Shown here in pieces: positions 17,957-26,013 of a DNA stretch of 64,000 nt (positions within the stretch are counted from its first letter, which is position 1; each line of letters starts with the position of its first letter). Under the pieces are notes generated by a model. The model searched no databases. It saw only the letters and a program-made list of their open reading frames with translations, and had not been told where the DNA came from. The position numbers and the translations under genes were made by a program. The DNA is from Chlamydiia bacterium (lineage in GTDB: Bacteria > Chlamydiota > Chlamydiia > Chlamydiales > Simkaniaceae), in NCBI GenBank assembly GCA_022601645.1, contig JAJACH010000001.1, positions 620,001-684,000 of the forward strand. The letters are read 5' to 3'.

Positions 17957-19210
17957 CTATTGATGGTCTCGTTCAGTGGTTGGGGGTGGGGTTTGATTTT
18001 CCCAAATAACAAAACCTAGCTTTAGCTCATCAGGGAATGGAAGTATGTGATTGTTATTAAGGTCAAGAATAGACAGATTTTGTAATTCGCTGGTGGTATA
18101 TGGAAATTTTGTTAGGGCATTGTTCTCTATGAAAAGCTCCTGAAGAGTTGAGAGGTTTTTAAAGCTCTCAGGAAGTATTATGAGGGCATTGTTCTCCAAA
18201 TAGAGGTTCTTAAGAGCTAAGAGATTTCCAAAGCTGTCAGGAAGTTTTGTTAGGGCATTGTCATTCATGTAGAGGGTTTGAAGAGCTAAGAGGCTTCCAA
18301 AGCTTTCAGGTAATTTTGTTAGAGCATTGTTCTGAACGTGGAGGGTTTGAAGAGCTAAGAGGTTTCCAAAGCTCTCAGGAAGTTTTGTTAGGGCGTTTTT
18401 TTCTATGAAGAGTCCCTGGAGATCTGAGAGGTTTCCAAAGCTTTCAGGAAGGTTTGTTAGTGCATTGTTACTCATATTAAGGCAGCGAAGAGCGGAGAGA
18501 TTTCCAAAGCTCTCAGGTAGCGATTTGAGTTGATTATTCTCTAAGTGCAATCTATTTAAATTAGTAAAGCATGCAATCTCAGGTGGAAGAATTTGTAATT
18601 CTTTGTCACTAAGGTTTAGCGAAGTGGTGTTTTTCACAAGCTCTGAGGTGAAAAGCCATTTTCGGATTGTATTTGCAAAAAAGGAGTCACTTTCATTAGC
18701 AAGCTTTATCTGAAGGTCAGTCATTGAGATGGCTAAATGCTTTGCTAGGTCCTCTTGCAAATTAGCTGGGAGCTGTGCTGTAAATTTGCAAAGGCTTTGA
18801 TTAAGTGTGTTGATTTTTGCTTTCAATGTAAGCCCGCAATCTGTTTGTTGAATTCTTGCTTCTTTTACATAATCGATTGTTGGGATGATCGCTTGCATTT
18901 CTAAAAGAGCACTTTTAGCTTCATGTCTTGCTATGGGGCACAGAGGATAGCTTGTGTGAGTGCGTACTTGCGTAAACTTTACTTGGTCTTCCAAGGTAAG
19001 GTAGGTGGAGATTGTTGTAACAGGCAGCAAATCCATTCGCTGGATAAACGTCGAGGACTGAGTACATATGAGTCTGTCTTGCATTGCTATGTGGAATTGA
19101 CAGGCGGCATTTGAGTTTGGACGGGGAATAGAATGGGTTGGTGTTGCGGGGGGCAAGCTTGATAAACCAGCACCTGCACTAGCTCCTAGAGTACCTATTA
19201 TACTTGCCAT
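17957..19210 (-). CDS. Leucine-rich repeat protein with F-box-like N-terminal segment
   Basis: 417 residues. Residues ~58-100 (MDLLPVTTISTYLTLEDQV, then KFTQVRTHTSYPL) follow the F-box pattern. Residues ~190-400 form nine 23-residue LRRs of the LPESFGNLxxLxxLxxxxNALTK type. Several are near-identical in DNA, so the array grew recently. Bacterial LRR proteins of this class often bind host proteins. AAGGAG sits 8 bp before the ATG, which overlaps the stop of the upstream LRR gene by one base (TAATG), so the two form an operon. No signal peptide. Function unknown; a host-targeted ligase adaptor is inference. Confidence 0.7.
   Translation of the reverse strand: MASIIGTLGASAGAGLSSLPPATPTHSIPRPNSNAACQFHIAMQDRLICTQSSTFIQRMDLLPVTTISTYLTLEDQVKFTQVRTHTSYPLCPIARHEAKSALLEMQAIIPTIDYVKEARIQQTDCGLTLKAKINTLNQSLCKFTAQLPANLQEDLAKHLAISMTDLQIKLANESDSFFANTIRKWLFTSELVKNTTSLNLSDKELQILPPEIACFTNLNRLHLENNQLKSLPESFGNLSALRCLNMSNNALTNLPESFGNLSDLQGLFIEKNALTKLPESFGNLLALQTLHVQNNALTKLPESFGSLLALQTLYMNDNALTKLPDSFGNLLALKNLYLENNALIILPESFKNLSTLQELFIENNALTKFPYTTSELQNLSILDLNNNHILPFPDELKLGFVIWENQTPPPTTERDHQ
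18016..18637 (-). repeat. 69-bp tandem repeats encoding nine LRRs
   Basis: Nine consecutive 69-bp units (23 codons). The middle six share long identical runs such as the TTTCCAAAGCT(C/T)TCAGG core, seen on the plus strand every 69 bp between about 18160 and 18520. Coding repeat, not CRISPR. Confidence 0.8.
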
Positions 19211-20415
19211 TAGTTATCTCCTTGAAAATAGGGGTCTGTAACGTCCCAGCTTATTGGGAGGTTGATAGGAATGGATGTTAGGTAGTTACGGTTGCAAATA
19301 AAGCCTCCCTTCCTGAGCGAGGTTATTGTAGCAAAAGTACTTGGAAGAGTACGTAGCTTGTTGATTGAAACATCAAGCGTGCGTAGCTCTCTAAGATTCG
19401 CAATCTCTTTGGGGAGACTTTTTAGACGGTTACTCCTTAAATTTAAGAGTGTGAGTTTTTTTAGTTTTCCAATTGTAGGGGGAAGTGTTTCTAAGCGTGA
19501 CTCTTGCATATAGAATGTCTCAAGCTCTGTCAAGTTACCAAATGCTAGGGGCAAGGTTTGAATCATAGTGCGTGAGAGATTCAAGTTTTTTAGGGTTGTT
19601 ACTCTTGTTATTGGCTGAGGAAAGACTTCGAATCTATTTTCATCTAGGTAGAGGTTGGTCAAAGACAAGACGCCAAATGATTCTGGGAGTGTATATAATT
19701 TGTTGCGGCTGAGATCAAGAGTTCGTAATGCTCTTAAGTTCCCAAAGGAGACTGGAAGTGTCTTAAGTTCGTTCTGATCGAGTCTCGTTGATCGTAAAGC
19801 GGTAAGTTTCCCAAAACTTTCAGGGAGCTGTTTGAGCTTGTTCCCGCAAAGGTCTAGTCGTTCTAGCTGAGAGAGATTGCCTATTTCCTCTGGAAGAGAG
19901 GTGAGGTTATTTCCAGCTAAGTTTAGAGTGCGTAGGTTTGTAAAACACCCAATTTCTGGAGGGAGGAGATCTTTTTTAACAGGCGTCTCGGTGTGGGTAT
20001 ACCCTCTGTCAATAGCGCTTAAATCAAGTTCTGTTGTATTTTTAACACGTTCAGAATCCTTAAACCACTGACGTGCTTTTAAACATCCTTCCTCTGTCTT
20101 GAGGAATGGTTTGAGCTGAACCATCTTAAAATAAGATAAGTCATCTGATTCAATGCAGTATTCAGCAAGGTCTGTCTGGAGCTCGTAGGGCAGGGCTTCA
20201 ATAAAGGTATTAAGGGTTTTATTCGCTGCATGAACACTTGTAAGGTCTGTTGCTTTAAGAGCCGCTGCTACAGGTGCACTACCGACCCTTGCTCTTGAAA
20301 CTGCACTTCAAACGACAGTTTCTCTAGGGGGATGTCTTGGGGGTCTTCCACTTGCCCCGACACCAGCTCCAACTCCTGCGCCTGTTGGACCGGATGGTCT
20401 TGTGACTTCTGCCAT
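19210..20415 (-). pseudogene. Leucine-rich repeat gene interrupted by one in-frame TGA at codon 36
   Basis: From ATG 20415 (AAAAGGAG 8 bp upstream, a strong ribosome site) the frame reads MAEVTRPSGPTGAGVG and on to codon 35, then TGA at 20308-20310, then continues in the same frame without another stop to 19210 (401 codons). The region after the TGA is clearly coding: its TLNTFIEALPYELQTDLAEY matches the layout TLNQSLCKFTAQLPANLQEDLA of the downstream LRR gene. Residues ~130-390 hold about ten 23-residue LRRs. The next in-frame ATG (20124) lacks a ribosome site. Either an inactivating mutation, a sequence error, or UGA readthrough. Confidence 0.72.
20308..20310 (-). other. In-frame TGA in LRR gene
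   Basis: Minus-strand context GTT TGA AGT GCA. Codon 36 counted from ATG 20415. Compare the TGA at 56184-56186, context GCT TGA AAT GCA. Confidence 0.85.
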
Positions 20416-20560
20416 TAGTTTGCTCCTTTTTTAGGATAGAATGAAAGGATGGGGGGTGTCCTTCATAGAGGACGGGGATTGTCTAGCTCTTGGCTTGACT
20501 TAGAGGAATAGGGGTTTCAGGGGTTGATTATTTTCATTTAATGTCTCGTTTTAAAGGGTA

Positions 20561-20589
20561 ATTATAGCAAATATGATTTAAGTTATCAA
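20561..20589 (-). promoter_or_regulatory. Promoter of the LRR gene pair
   Basis: Minus strand TTGATA (20584-20589), 17 bp, TATAAT (20561-20566): near consensus. Predicted start near 20554 gives a leader of about 140 bases before ATG 20415, unlike the leaderless class elsewhere in the window. Confidence 0.5.
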
Positions 20590-20664
20590 TTTATATTATT
20601 AAGCATTGTTAATGAGAGAGTTGTGGGGTTGATGCTGGTTCTGGGAGGTATTATGGAAAACGCG

Positions 20665-20693
20665 TTGTATTAAGTTTAGGTAGTTGCTAGAAT
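20665..20693 (+). promoter_or_regulatory. Candidate pepN promoter, leaderless
   Basis: TTGTAT (20665-20670), 17 bp, TAGAAT (20688-20693), 8 bp, ATG 20702. Predicted transcript starts within about 1-2 bases of the ATG; no Shine-Dalgarno. Confidence 0.5.
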
Positions 20694-20701
20694 TCATAGC
20701 T

Positions 20702-23125
20702 ATGGATCATCAACCTGTATATCTAAAAGACTACCAAAAGCCTTCGCACCAGATCGAATCTGTAGAGCTTACGTTCGATCTTAGCGAGGAGAGGACTCGA
20801 GTTTACTCGAAAATGATTGTTGTGAAAAACGGCGACTCTAACACTTTGAAGCTTGATGGCGAGGATTTGACGTTTGTCTCCTTGCATGTCGATGGCGAAG
20901 AGGTGAAGTATCAGCTCACGGATGACGGACTTGAGTTCGATGTGGGTGAGCGTTCGATTGTTGAGGTGGAAAACGAGATCAATCCGAGGGAAAATACGCA
21001 GCTGATGGGGCTGTATATGACCGATGGGATTTTCTGCTCGCACAATGAGCCGCAAGGTTTTAGAAGGATTACGTATTTCCTAGATCGCCCCGATGTGATG
21101 GCGAAGTACAAGGTGAAAATTATTGCTGACAAGCAGTTTAAGTGTTTGCTCTCGAATGGCAATAAGATTGCTGAGGGGGAAGAGGGTGACAGGCACTGGG
21201 CTGAGTGGGAAGATCCGTTTCCTAAGCCGAGTTATTTATTTGCGATGGTTGCAGGGGATTTGGGGATGATTGAGGACCACTTTGTGACGATGAATGGGCG
21301 CGAGGTGTTGCTTGAGATTTATTGTGAGAAGGGTAATGAAGATCGGCTTAAGTGGTCGATGGAGTCGCTCAAGGAGTCGATGAAGTGGGATGAGGAGCGT
21401 TTTGGCCGTGAGTATGATCTCGATCGTTTTATGATTGTAGCTGTCAGCTCGTTTAATGCGGGTGCGATGGAGAACAAGGGCTTAAATATCTTCAATACGA
21501 TTGCATTGCTTGCTGATAAGGACATTTCAACAGATGCGAATTTGACCTATGTTCAACGTGTTGTGGGTCATGAGTATTTCCACAATTGGACAGGTGATAG
21601 GGTCACGCTTCGGGACTGGTTTCAGTTGACGCTCAAAGAGGGTTTGACGGTCTTTAGAGATAAGGAATTCACTTCTGATTTGAACTTGAGATCTGTGAAG
21701 CGAATTGAGGATGTATCGGCGCTTCGTACGGTGCAGTTTGCAGAAGCTGCTGGGCCGATGGCTCACCCGATTCAGCCCGACTCGTTTATTGAAATTGATA
21801 ATTTTTACACGTCGACTGTTTATGAAAAGGGTGCTGAGGTGATTGGCATGATTTTCACACTGCTTGGAAAAGAGTGCTTTAGGCTTGGTATGGATAAGTA
21901 TTTTGAGCTCTACGATGGTCAGGCTGTAACGACAAATGAGTTTGTGCATGCGATGGAGCTTGTGTCTAAGCGTGATTTAACCCAGTTTAAGAAGTGGTAT
22001 AAGAATGTTGAGACGCCTGTTGTTAAGTGTGAATGGAATCAAGGTCTTTTGACGGTGAAGCAAGGTGACGATCCGCTGCATTTCCCCTTGAGGGTGAATG
22101 GGCAGGTTTTTGAGGTTAAAGAGTCTGAGGAGTCATTCCCGATTGATGGGTCTAAGCCGCCATCGATTAATCAGGGCTTTTCTGCGCCGATTATTGTCGA
22201 TGCAGATTACACGATGGAAGAACGGATGCATTTAATGTTGCATGATGAGGATTCGTTTAATCAGTGGGATGCGGGTCAAGAGCTTGCAACGCAGTTAATG
22301 TTGACCCACGCGGTCGATGATGAGTATGTCGCGGCGTTTGGTGAGTTACTTGCCACTCGACCGTTAGGACATTTATTGGCGCTGCCAAGTGAAGAGATTT
22401 TGGCGCAACGGCAAGACGTGATTGACTTTACGGATAACTTCAATACGCGTGAGGCGTATATTCGCGCGATTGGGCAAAAGTATGAGAAAGAGCTTCTGGA
22501 TTACTATCATGAGTATGATGAGGCGTATGTATTTGAGCCAGAAGCGGTCAAACGGCGCTCGTTTAAGAATGCGTGTTTAAATATTCTTGCGCGGATTGGG
22601 CATAGCGATTTGCTTTTAAAGCAGTATATGGAAGCTGATAACATGACAGATCGTTTTGCAGCCCTTAGTTGCCTTTCCAAGCAAGAATCTCCAGAAAGCG
22701 CGCAGGCGATGGCTGATTACTACAACCGCTTTAAGGGTGACGATTTGCCAATGCTTAAGTATTTCGCTGTCATTGCAAGCTCTCCTGTCGATGGAGCACT
22801 TGATCGAATCAAAGAGGTGATGAAGTTGCCTGAGTTTGATATTGAGGTGCCAAATCATTCGAGAACGCTTTTTGGAGCCTTTACTCGCAACTTAAATCAG
22901 TTCCACACGGCTGATGGCTATGCGTTTATTGCAGATCGGATCATTGAGATCGATGGCATCAATTCACATGTTGCAGCAAGGCTTTGTACGGCTTTTAGGA
23001 AGTTTAAGTATTTAGACGCTGACAGAAAGGCTCTCATGAAAAAAGAAATGGAGCGAATCCTTAAAGTAAAAGGTCTCTCTGCTAACGTGTATGAGGTTGT
23101 TTCGAAATCCTTAGCAGCAGGATAA
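20702..23125 (+). CDS. pepN: Aminopeptidase N (M1 family)
   Basis: 807 residues. The zinc site HEYFH is at 290-294 with the third ligand E313 (TLKEGLTVF), and the substrate motif GAMEN lies ~27 residues upstream. The stretch GHEYFHNWTGDRVT and WFQLTLKEGLTVFRDKEF follow the proteobacterial/chlamydial PepN type. It removes N-terminal residues from peptides, which fits peptide import by Opp. Start ATG 20702 is chosen over an in-frame TTG at 20684, because the promoter box lies between them. E. coli PepN is ~870 residues, so this is a little short, mainly in the C-terminal domain. Its 3' end overlaps the convergent MFS gene by 44 bp. Confidence 0.93.
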   Translation: MDHQPVYLKDYQKPSHQIESVELTFDLSEERTRVYSKMIVVKNGDSNTLKLDGEDLTFVSLHVDGEEVKYQLTDDGLEFDVGERSIVEVENEINPRENTQLMGLYMTDGIFCSHNEPQGFRRITYFLDRPDVMAKYKVKIIADKQFKCLLSNGNKIAEGEEGDRHWAEWEDPFPKPSYLFAMVAGDLGMIEDHFVTMNGREVLLEIYCEKGNEDRLKWSMESLKESMKWDEERFGREYDLDRFMIVAVSSFNAGAMENKGLNIFNTIALLADKDISTDANLTYVQRVVGHEYFHNWTGDRVTLRDWFQLTLKEGLTVFRDKEFTSDLNLRSVKRIEDVSALRTVQFAEAAGPMAHPIQPDSFIEIDNFYTSTVYEKGAEVIGMIFTLLGKECFRLGMDKYFELYDGQAVTTNEFVHAMELVSKRDLTQFKKWYKNVETPVVKCEWNQGLLTVKQGDDPLHFPLRVNGQVFEVKESEESFPIDGSKPPSINQGFSAPIIVDADYTMEERMHLMLHDEDSFNQWDAGQELATQLMLTHAVDDEYVAAFGELLATRPLGHLLALPSEEILAQRQDVIDFTDNFNTREAYIRAIGQKYEKELLDYYHEYDEAYVFEPEAVKRRSFKNACLNILARIGHSDLLLKQYMEADNMTDRFAALSCLSKQESPESAQAMADYYNRFKGDDLPMLKYFAVIASSPVDGALDRIKEVMKLPEFDIEVPNHSRTLFGAFTRNLNQFHTADGYAFIADRIIEIDGINSHVAARLCTAFRKFKYLDADRKALMKKEMERILKVKGLSANVYEVVSKSLAAG

Positions 23126-24257
23126 CAGCTAGGGCACCGAGCAGGATGAGTGTCCATGCGAGCGGCAAGGTCGAACGGATGGTAAACGTCATCACAAAGG
23201 TGCCCACAAGAAATGAGAGAACAAACTGTGAGGCGCCGAGCATTGCTGAGGCGGCTCCAGCGTAACTTGCAAAGTGTTCTAGGGCGCCGGAGGCTCCGGC
23301 GCCCATTGCCATCGCGCAACCAATTCCAAAGAAGATTAAGGGGAGAGTCAGCCCCATCGTGGATAATCCCCATAGGTAGTACCAAGCTAGCATGACGATG
23401 CCTGAAAAGCTGAGGAGGAAGATGCCATAAAGCGCTGTCCTGAAGATCCCAAGGCGTCCGACGAATCTTGCGGCGATAAAGCATGAGATGACGTAGACAA
23501 GGCCGATGAACCCAAAGTAGCGGCCGAAATGTTGCATGGGAACGCCGAGGAGGTCGATGAGAAGGTAGGGGGAAACGGAGAAGAAGGTAAAAAAGCAGGC
23601 CATGGAAGCGGCTGTTGCAAACGCGTAGCCGATAAATTCCCTGTCTGTGAGGAGCGTTTTGTAGCGGGTGAAAAGCGCACGGTCAAATTTCAGGCGATGT
23701 TCAGGTGGGTGCGTTTCTTTAAGGCGAAAGGCCATTAAGAGAAAAGTGAGGATGCCAAAGATGGTGAGGAAGTAAAACGGCGCTCTCCAGCCAAAAGCGT
23801 AGCTTAAATAGCCTCCGACGGTGGGAGCGAGGAGCGGTGAGGCGCCAATGGCAGCTTCTAAATAGGAGAACATCTTAGCGCTTGAGGTTCCGTGGCTTGT
23901 GTCGCGGACAACGGCAAAAGCCCCGACGGTCATTCCGCAGGAGCCTAATCCTTGAAGGGCGCGGGCTAAGATTAATAGGGTAATGTTTGGCGCAAGGGAA
24001 CAGAAGATCGAGCCGAGGACAAAGATGGTAATAGACCCTAGGATCGTTTTTCTGCGGCCAAATTCATCTGAGATTGGTCCGATAAGAGGCTGTCCAAGCC
24101 CACAGACGAGCATAAAAATTGAAAGCGTCCACTGTACAGTTGAAGGTTTAGTGTTGAGAATATGGACCATCTCAGGCACGACGGGAATATACATGTCGAG
24201 TGCGATTGCAAACGCGACAACTAGGGGGGTTAGTAAAAATATTTGGCGTATCAACAT
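23082..24257 (-). CDS. Bcr/CflA-type MFS multidrug efflux transporter
   Basis: 391 residues with 12 predicted helices. ALDMYIPVVPEM in helix 1, the GPISDEFGRRKT loop 2-3 motif of MFS drug/H+ antiporters, and ILARALQGLGSCGMTVGAFAVVRD (helix 4/5 Bcr motif) identify it. Exports drugs or small metabolites in exchange for protons. It diverges from the PLC-like gene at 24309 and converges on pepN with a 44-bp overlap. Confidence 0.86.
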   Translation of the reverse strand: MLIRQIFLLTPLVVAFAIALDMYIPVVPEMVHILNTKPSTVQWTLSIFMLVCGLGQPLIGPISDEFGRRKTILGSITIFVLGSIFCSLAPNITLLILARALQGLGSCGMTVGAFAVVRDTSHGTSSAKMFSYLEAAIGASPLLAPTVGGYLSYAFGWRAPFYFLTIFGILTFLLMAFRLKETHPPEHRLKFDRALFTRYKTLLTDREFIGYAFATAASMACFFTFFSVSPYLLIDLLGVPMQHFGRYFGFIGLVYVISCFIAARFVGRLGIFRTALYGIFLLSFSGIVMLAWYYLWGLSTMGLTLPLIFFGIGCAMAMGAGASGALEHFASYAGAASAMLGASQFVLSFLVGTFVMTFTIRSTLPLAWTLILLGALAVILLLRISKQPHTR

Positions 24258-24308
24258 TTACTTTAATTCCTCTACTTTCGTAAGATGTCCCGTTTTCCGG
24301 AGGTCTAA

Positions 24309-25058
24309 ATGAAAATCTTAACTTTTGCTATTTTGTGTTTCACAAGCATTTTTGCAACGCCTGTGACACACACCTATTTTGCTGAAAAATACCTAAACAC
24401 GATTCATCATAACTATAGCGATGATGATATTACAGCGTTTTTTCTAGGTGTTCTCTTCCCAGATATTCATTATCTGCAGGTGTTGCCACGCGAGGCAACG
24501 CATTTAGAGGATGTGTATTTAGAAGATGTGATGAATGAATCATCGCCCTTTTTCGCGGGACAAAAATTGCACTGCCTGATCGATGAGGTAAGAGAAGCGT
24601 ATGCGGTTGAAAGCGGCGTTTTCGATGCTTTTACGAATATTGATCCCAAGCACATGCATCTCTATTTGAAGATGCTTGAGGATGAGTCCTTCTATGACTT
24701 GATTGATCAAGGGGCGATTGGAAATATGGTCTATTATGTCCACGACAGTGAGGAATTCGGGCTTGTAAGCTACAATACACTTAAGACTTGGCACCGCGTT
24801 TTAGGTCAGTATTTTAGCATGCGCCCTTCAACAATTCTTCGACGCCTCAGACAGTTTAGTCTTGGTTTTTTTGGGATTCCAAAGGAAGAGGTGGCTGTGT
24901 GGAGTTACTCTCTGACGGGTTATCTAGAAACTGAGGCTGTTCAAAATTATATGACCGGCCTAGAGGATCAGTTTGATACCCTTTTTGAACAATGCAATGG
25001 GGTTTCACAAACATTAGGTGAGAGTGAGCCTCATACAGATTCATTGTCTGATCTTTAA
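24309..25058 (+). CDS. Secreted zinc-dependent phospholipase C-like protein
   Basis: 249 residues. A clear signal peptide (MKILTFAILCFTSIFA, cleavage near 16-17) is followed at once by THTYFAEKYL (H21) and then ITAFFLGVLFPDIHYLQ. This is the beginning of the zinc-dependent phospholipase C / S1-P1-like fold, where His and Asp residues bind metal. Later HD in YYVHDSEEF is a further candidate ligand. Some canonical ligands are unclear, so activity is not certain. GGAGG lies 5 bp before the ATG. Its last 203 bp overlap the convergent lipase gene. Confidence 0.55.
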   Translation: MKILTFAILCFTSIFATPVTHTYFAEKYLNTIHHNYSDDDITAFFLGVLFPDIHYLQVLPREATHLEDVYLEDVMNESSPFFAGQKLHCLIDEVREAYAVESGVFDAFTNIDPKHMHLYLKMLEDESFYDLIDQGAIGNMVYYVHDSEEFGLVSYNTLKTWHRVLGQYFSMRPSTILRRLRQFSLGFFGIPKEEVAVWSYSLTGYLETEAVQNYMTGLEDQFDTLFEQCNGVSQTLGESEPHTDSLSDL

Positions 25059-25788
25059 GATCTAAGCGATACACTTCGCCGATAAAGCCCCCGAGACTTG
25101 ACACGAGATCTCCTTTGTTGAGAAACGTGAAGACCGGGGGCTTTTGTTTAAGCGCTTGCCAACGCTTTAAGAGACGTCGTTGTAAACCTGGGTGGTTAAA
25201 GAGGTACCCTTTCAGGATGCGTTCGTGTTGATTGATGATGGTGTAGGAACCAAGAGAAGCTCCCAAGCTAAAGCCGACGACGATAACGGGCATTTTTTGC
25301 GAGTTGACAAAAGCTTGAATGAGGGGAAGCGCGCGTTTTTTGTAGAGATGGTACCCAGGTCCTCCTGGGTCGGCGTCGTTTAAGAGGGATGCGATGCCAG
25401 CTTTTGTGGCTTTACCGACTGTGCCGCGAAAAAGAAGGATGGGTGGGGCTGTTTTTGAGACGAGACCAAAGGCTGGCATCCCTTGCCAGAGATCAAAGAG
25501 GCAATCAACGTGATAAATGGCTAAGTGAGTTTCTTGAGGCACGTAAATGATGTCCCCTTTTTCCAATGGCCGATAAGCAAATACCTTGGCAAGAACTTCG
25601 AAAGTGAGGTATTCTCTTTCCTTCCCATCAAGGTCGGTATGGATTGCATGCATAAGTGCGTTGCAGGTGGCAAGACTTGAAGGGTTGTGATTCGTTTTAC
25701 CAACAAGAGGAGCTTTGGAGAGGGCGTGATGGTTGTTATCGAAATAGATACCGTGAGTAAAAACTGTAGAGAATATAAGAGGGATCAT
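24856..25788 (-). CDS. Lipase-like alpha/beta hydrolase (class 3 lipase type)
   Basis: 310 residues. The first ~12 residues are hydrophobic and may be a short signal peptide. The nucleophile elbow is VVGFSLGASLG (S174), preceded by the ILLFRGT strand that supplies the oxyanion region in class 3 lipases. D227 in TFLNKGDLV and H255 or H257 in EAHSHL complete a plausible triad. The last ~50 residues are polar and look disordered. It converges on the PLC-like gene and overlaps it by 203 bp, so both genes encode in opposite strands there, including the catalytic His region. Substrate unknown; host lipid is a reasonable inference. Confidence 0.65.
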   Translation of the reverse strand: MIPLIFSTVFTHGIYFDNNHHALSKAPLVGKTNHNPSSLATCNALMHAIHTDLDGKEREYLTFEVLAKVFAYRPLEKGDIIYVPQETHLAIYHVDCLFDLWQGMPAFGLVSKTAPPILLFRGTVGKATKAGIASLLNDADPGGPGYHLYKKRALPLIQAFVNSQKMPVIVVGFSLGASLGSYTIINQHERILKGYLFNHPGLQRRLLKRWQALKQKPPVFTFLNKGDLVSSLGGFIGEVYRLDLKDQTMNLYEAHSHLMFVKPHCIVQKGYQTDPLGRSYNFEQPQFLDNPSESNSTQPPLPLESQKNQD

Positions 25789-25804
25789 CTTTCAAAAGAA
25801 GTTT

Positions 25805-25886
<82 letters not shown>

Positions 25887-26013
25887 GATAATGTGCACTA
25901 GAATTTACCTAAGATGGAAATTTCCGTCAACTACCAAACTCTTTATTTCATATCGATTAATAGGTTTATTAATGCTATAATATAATTCTTAAGGATTTAA
26001 AAAAGTAATAGCA

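Noticed and set aside
18016-18637. Regular ~69-bp repeats resembling a CRISPR array
   Set aside because: The units are contiguous in-frame codons for 23-residue LRRs with no unique spacers and no cas genes nearby.
20653-20673. Six-codon ORF (MENALY) behind a GGGAGG upstream of pepN
   Set aside because: It overlaps the predicted -35 element, so it would not be on the mRNA; too short to support as a leader peptide.
21527-21949. 140-codon minus-strand ORF inside pepN
   Set aside because: Antisense to the conserved zinc-site region of pepN; no start signals and no recognisable protein features.
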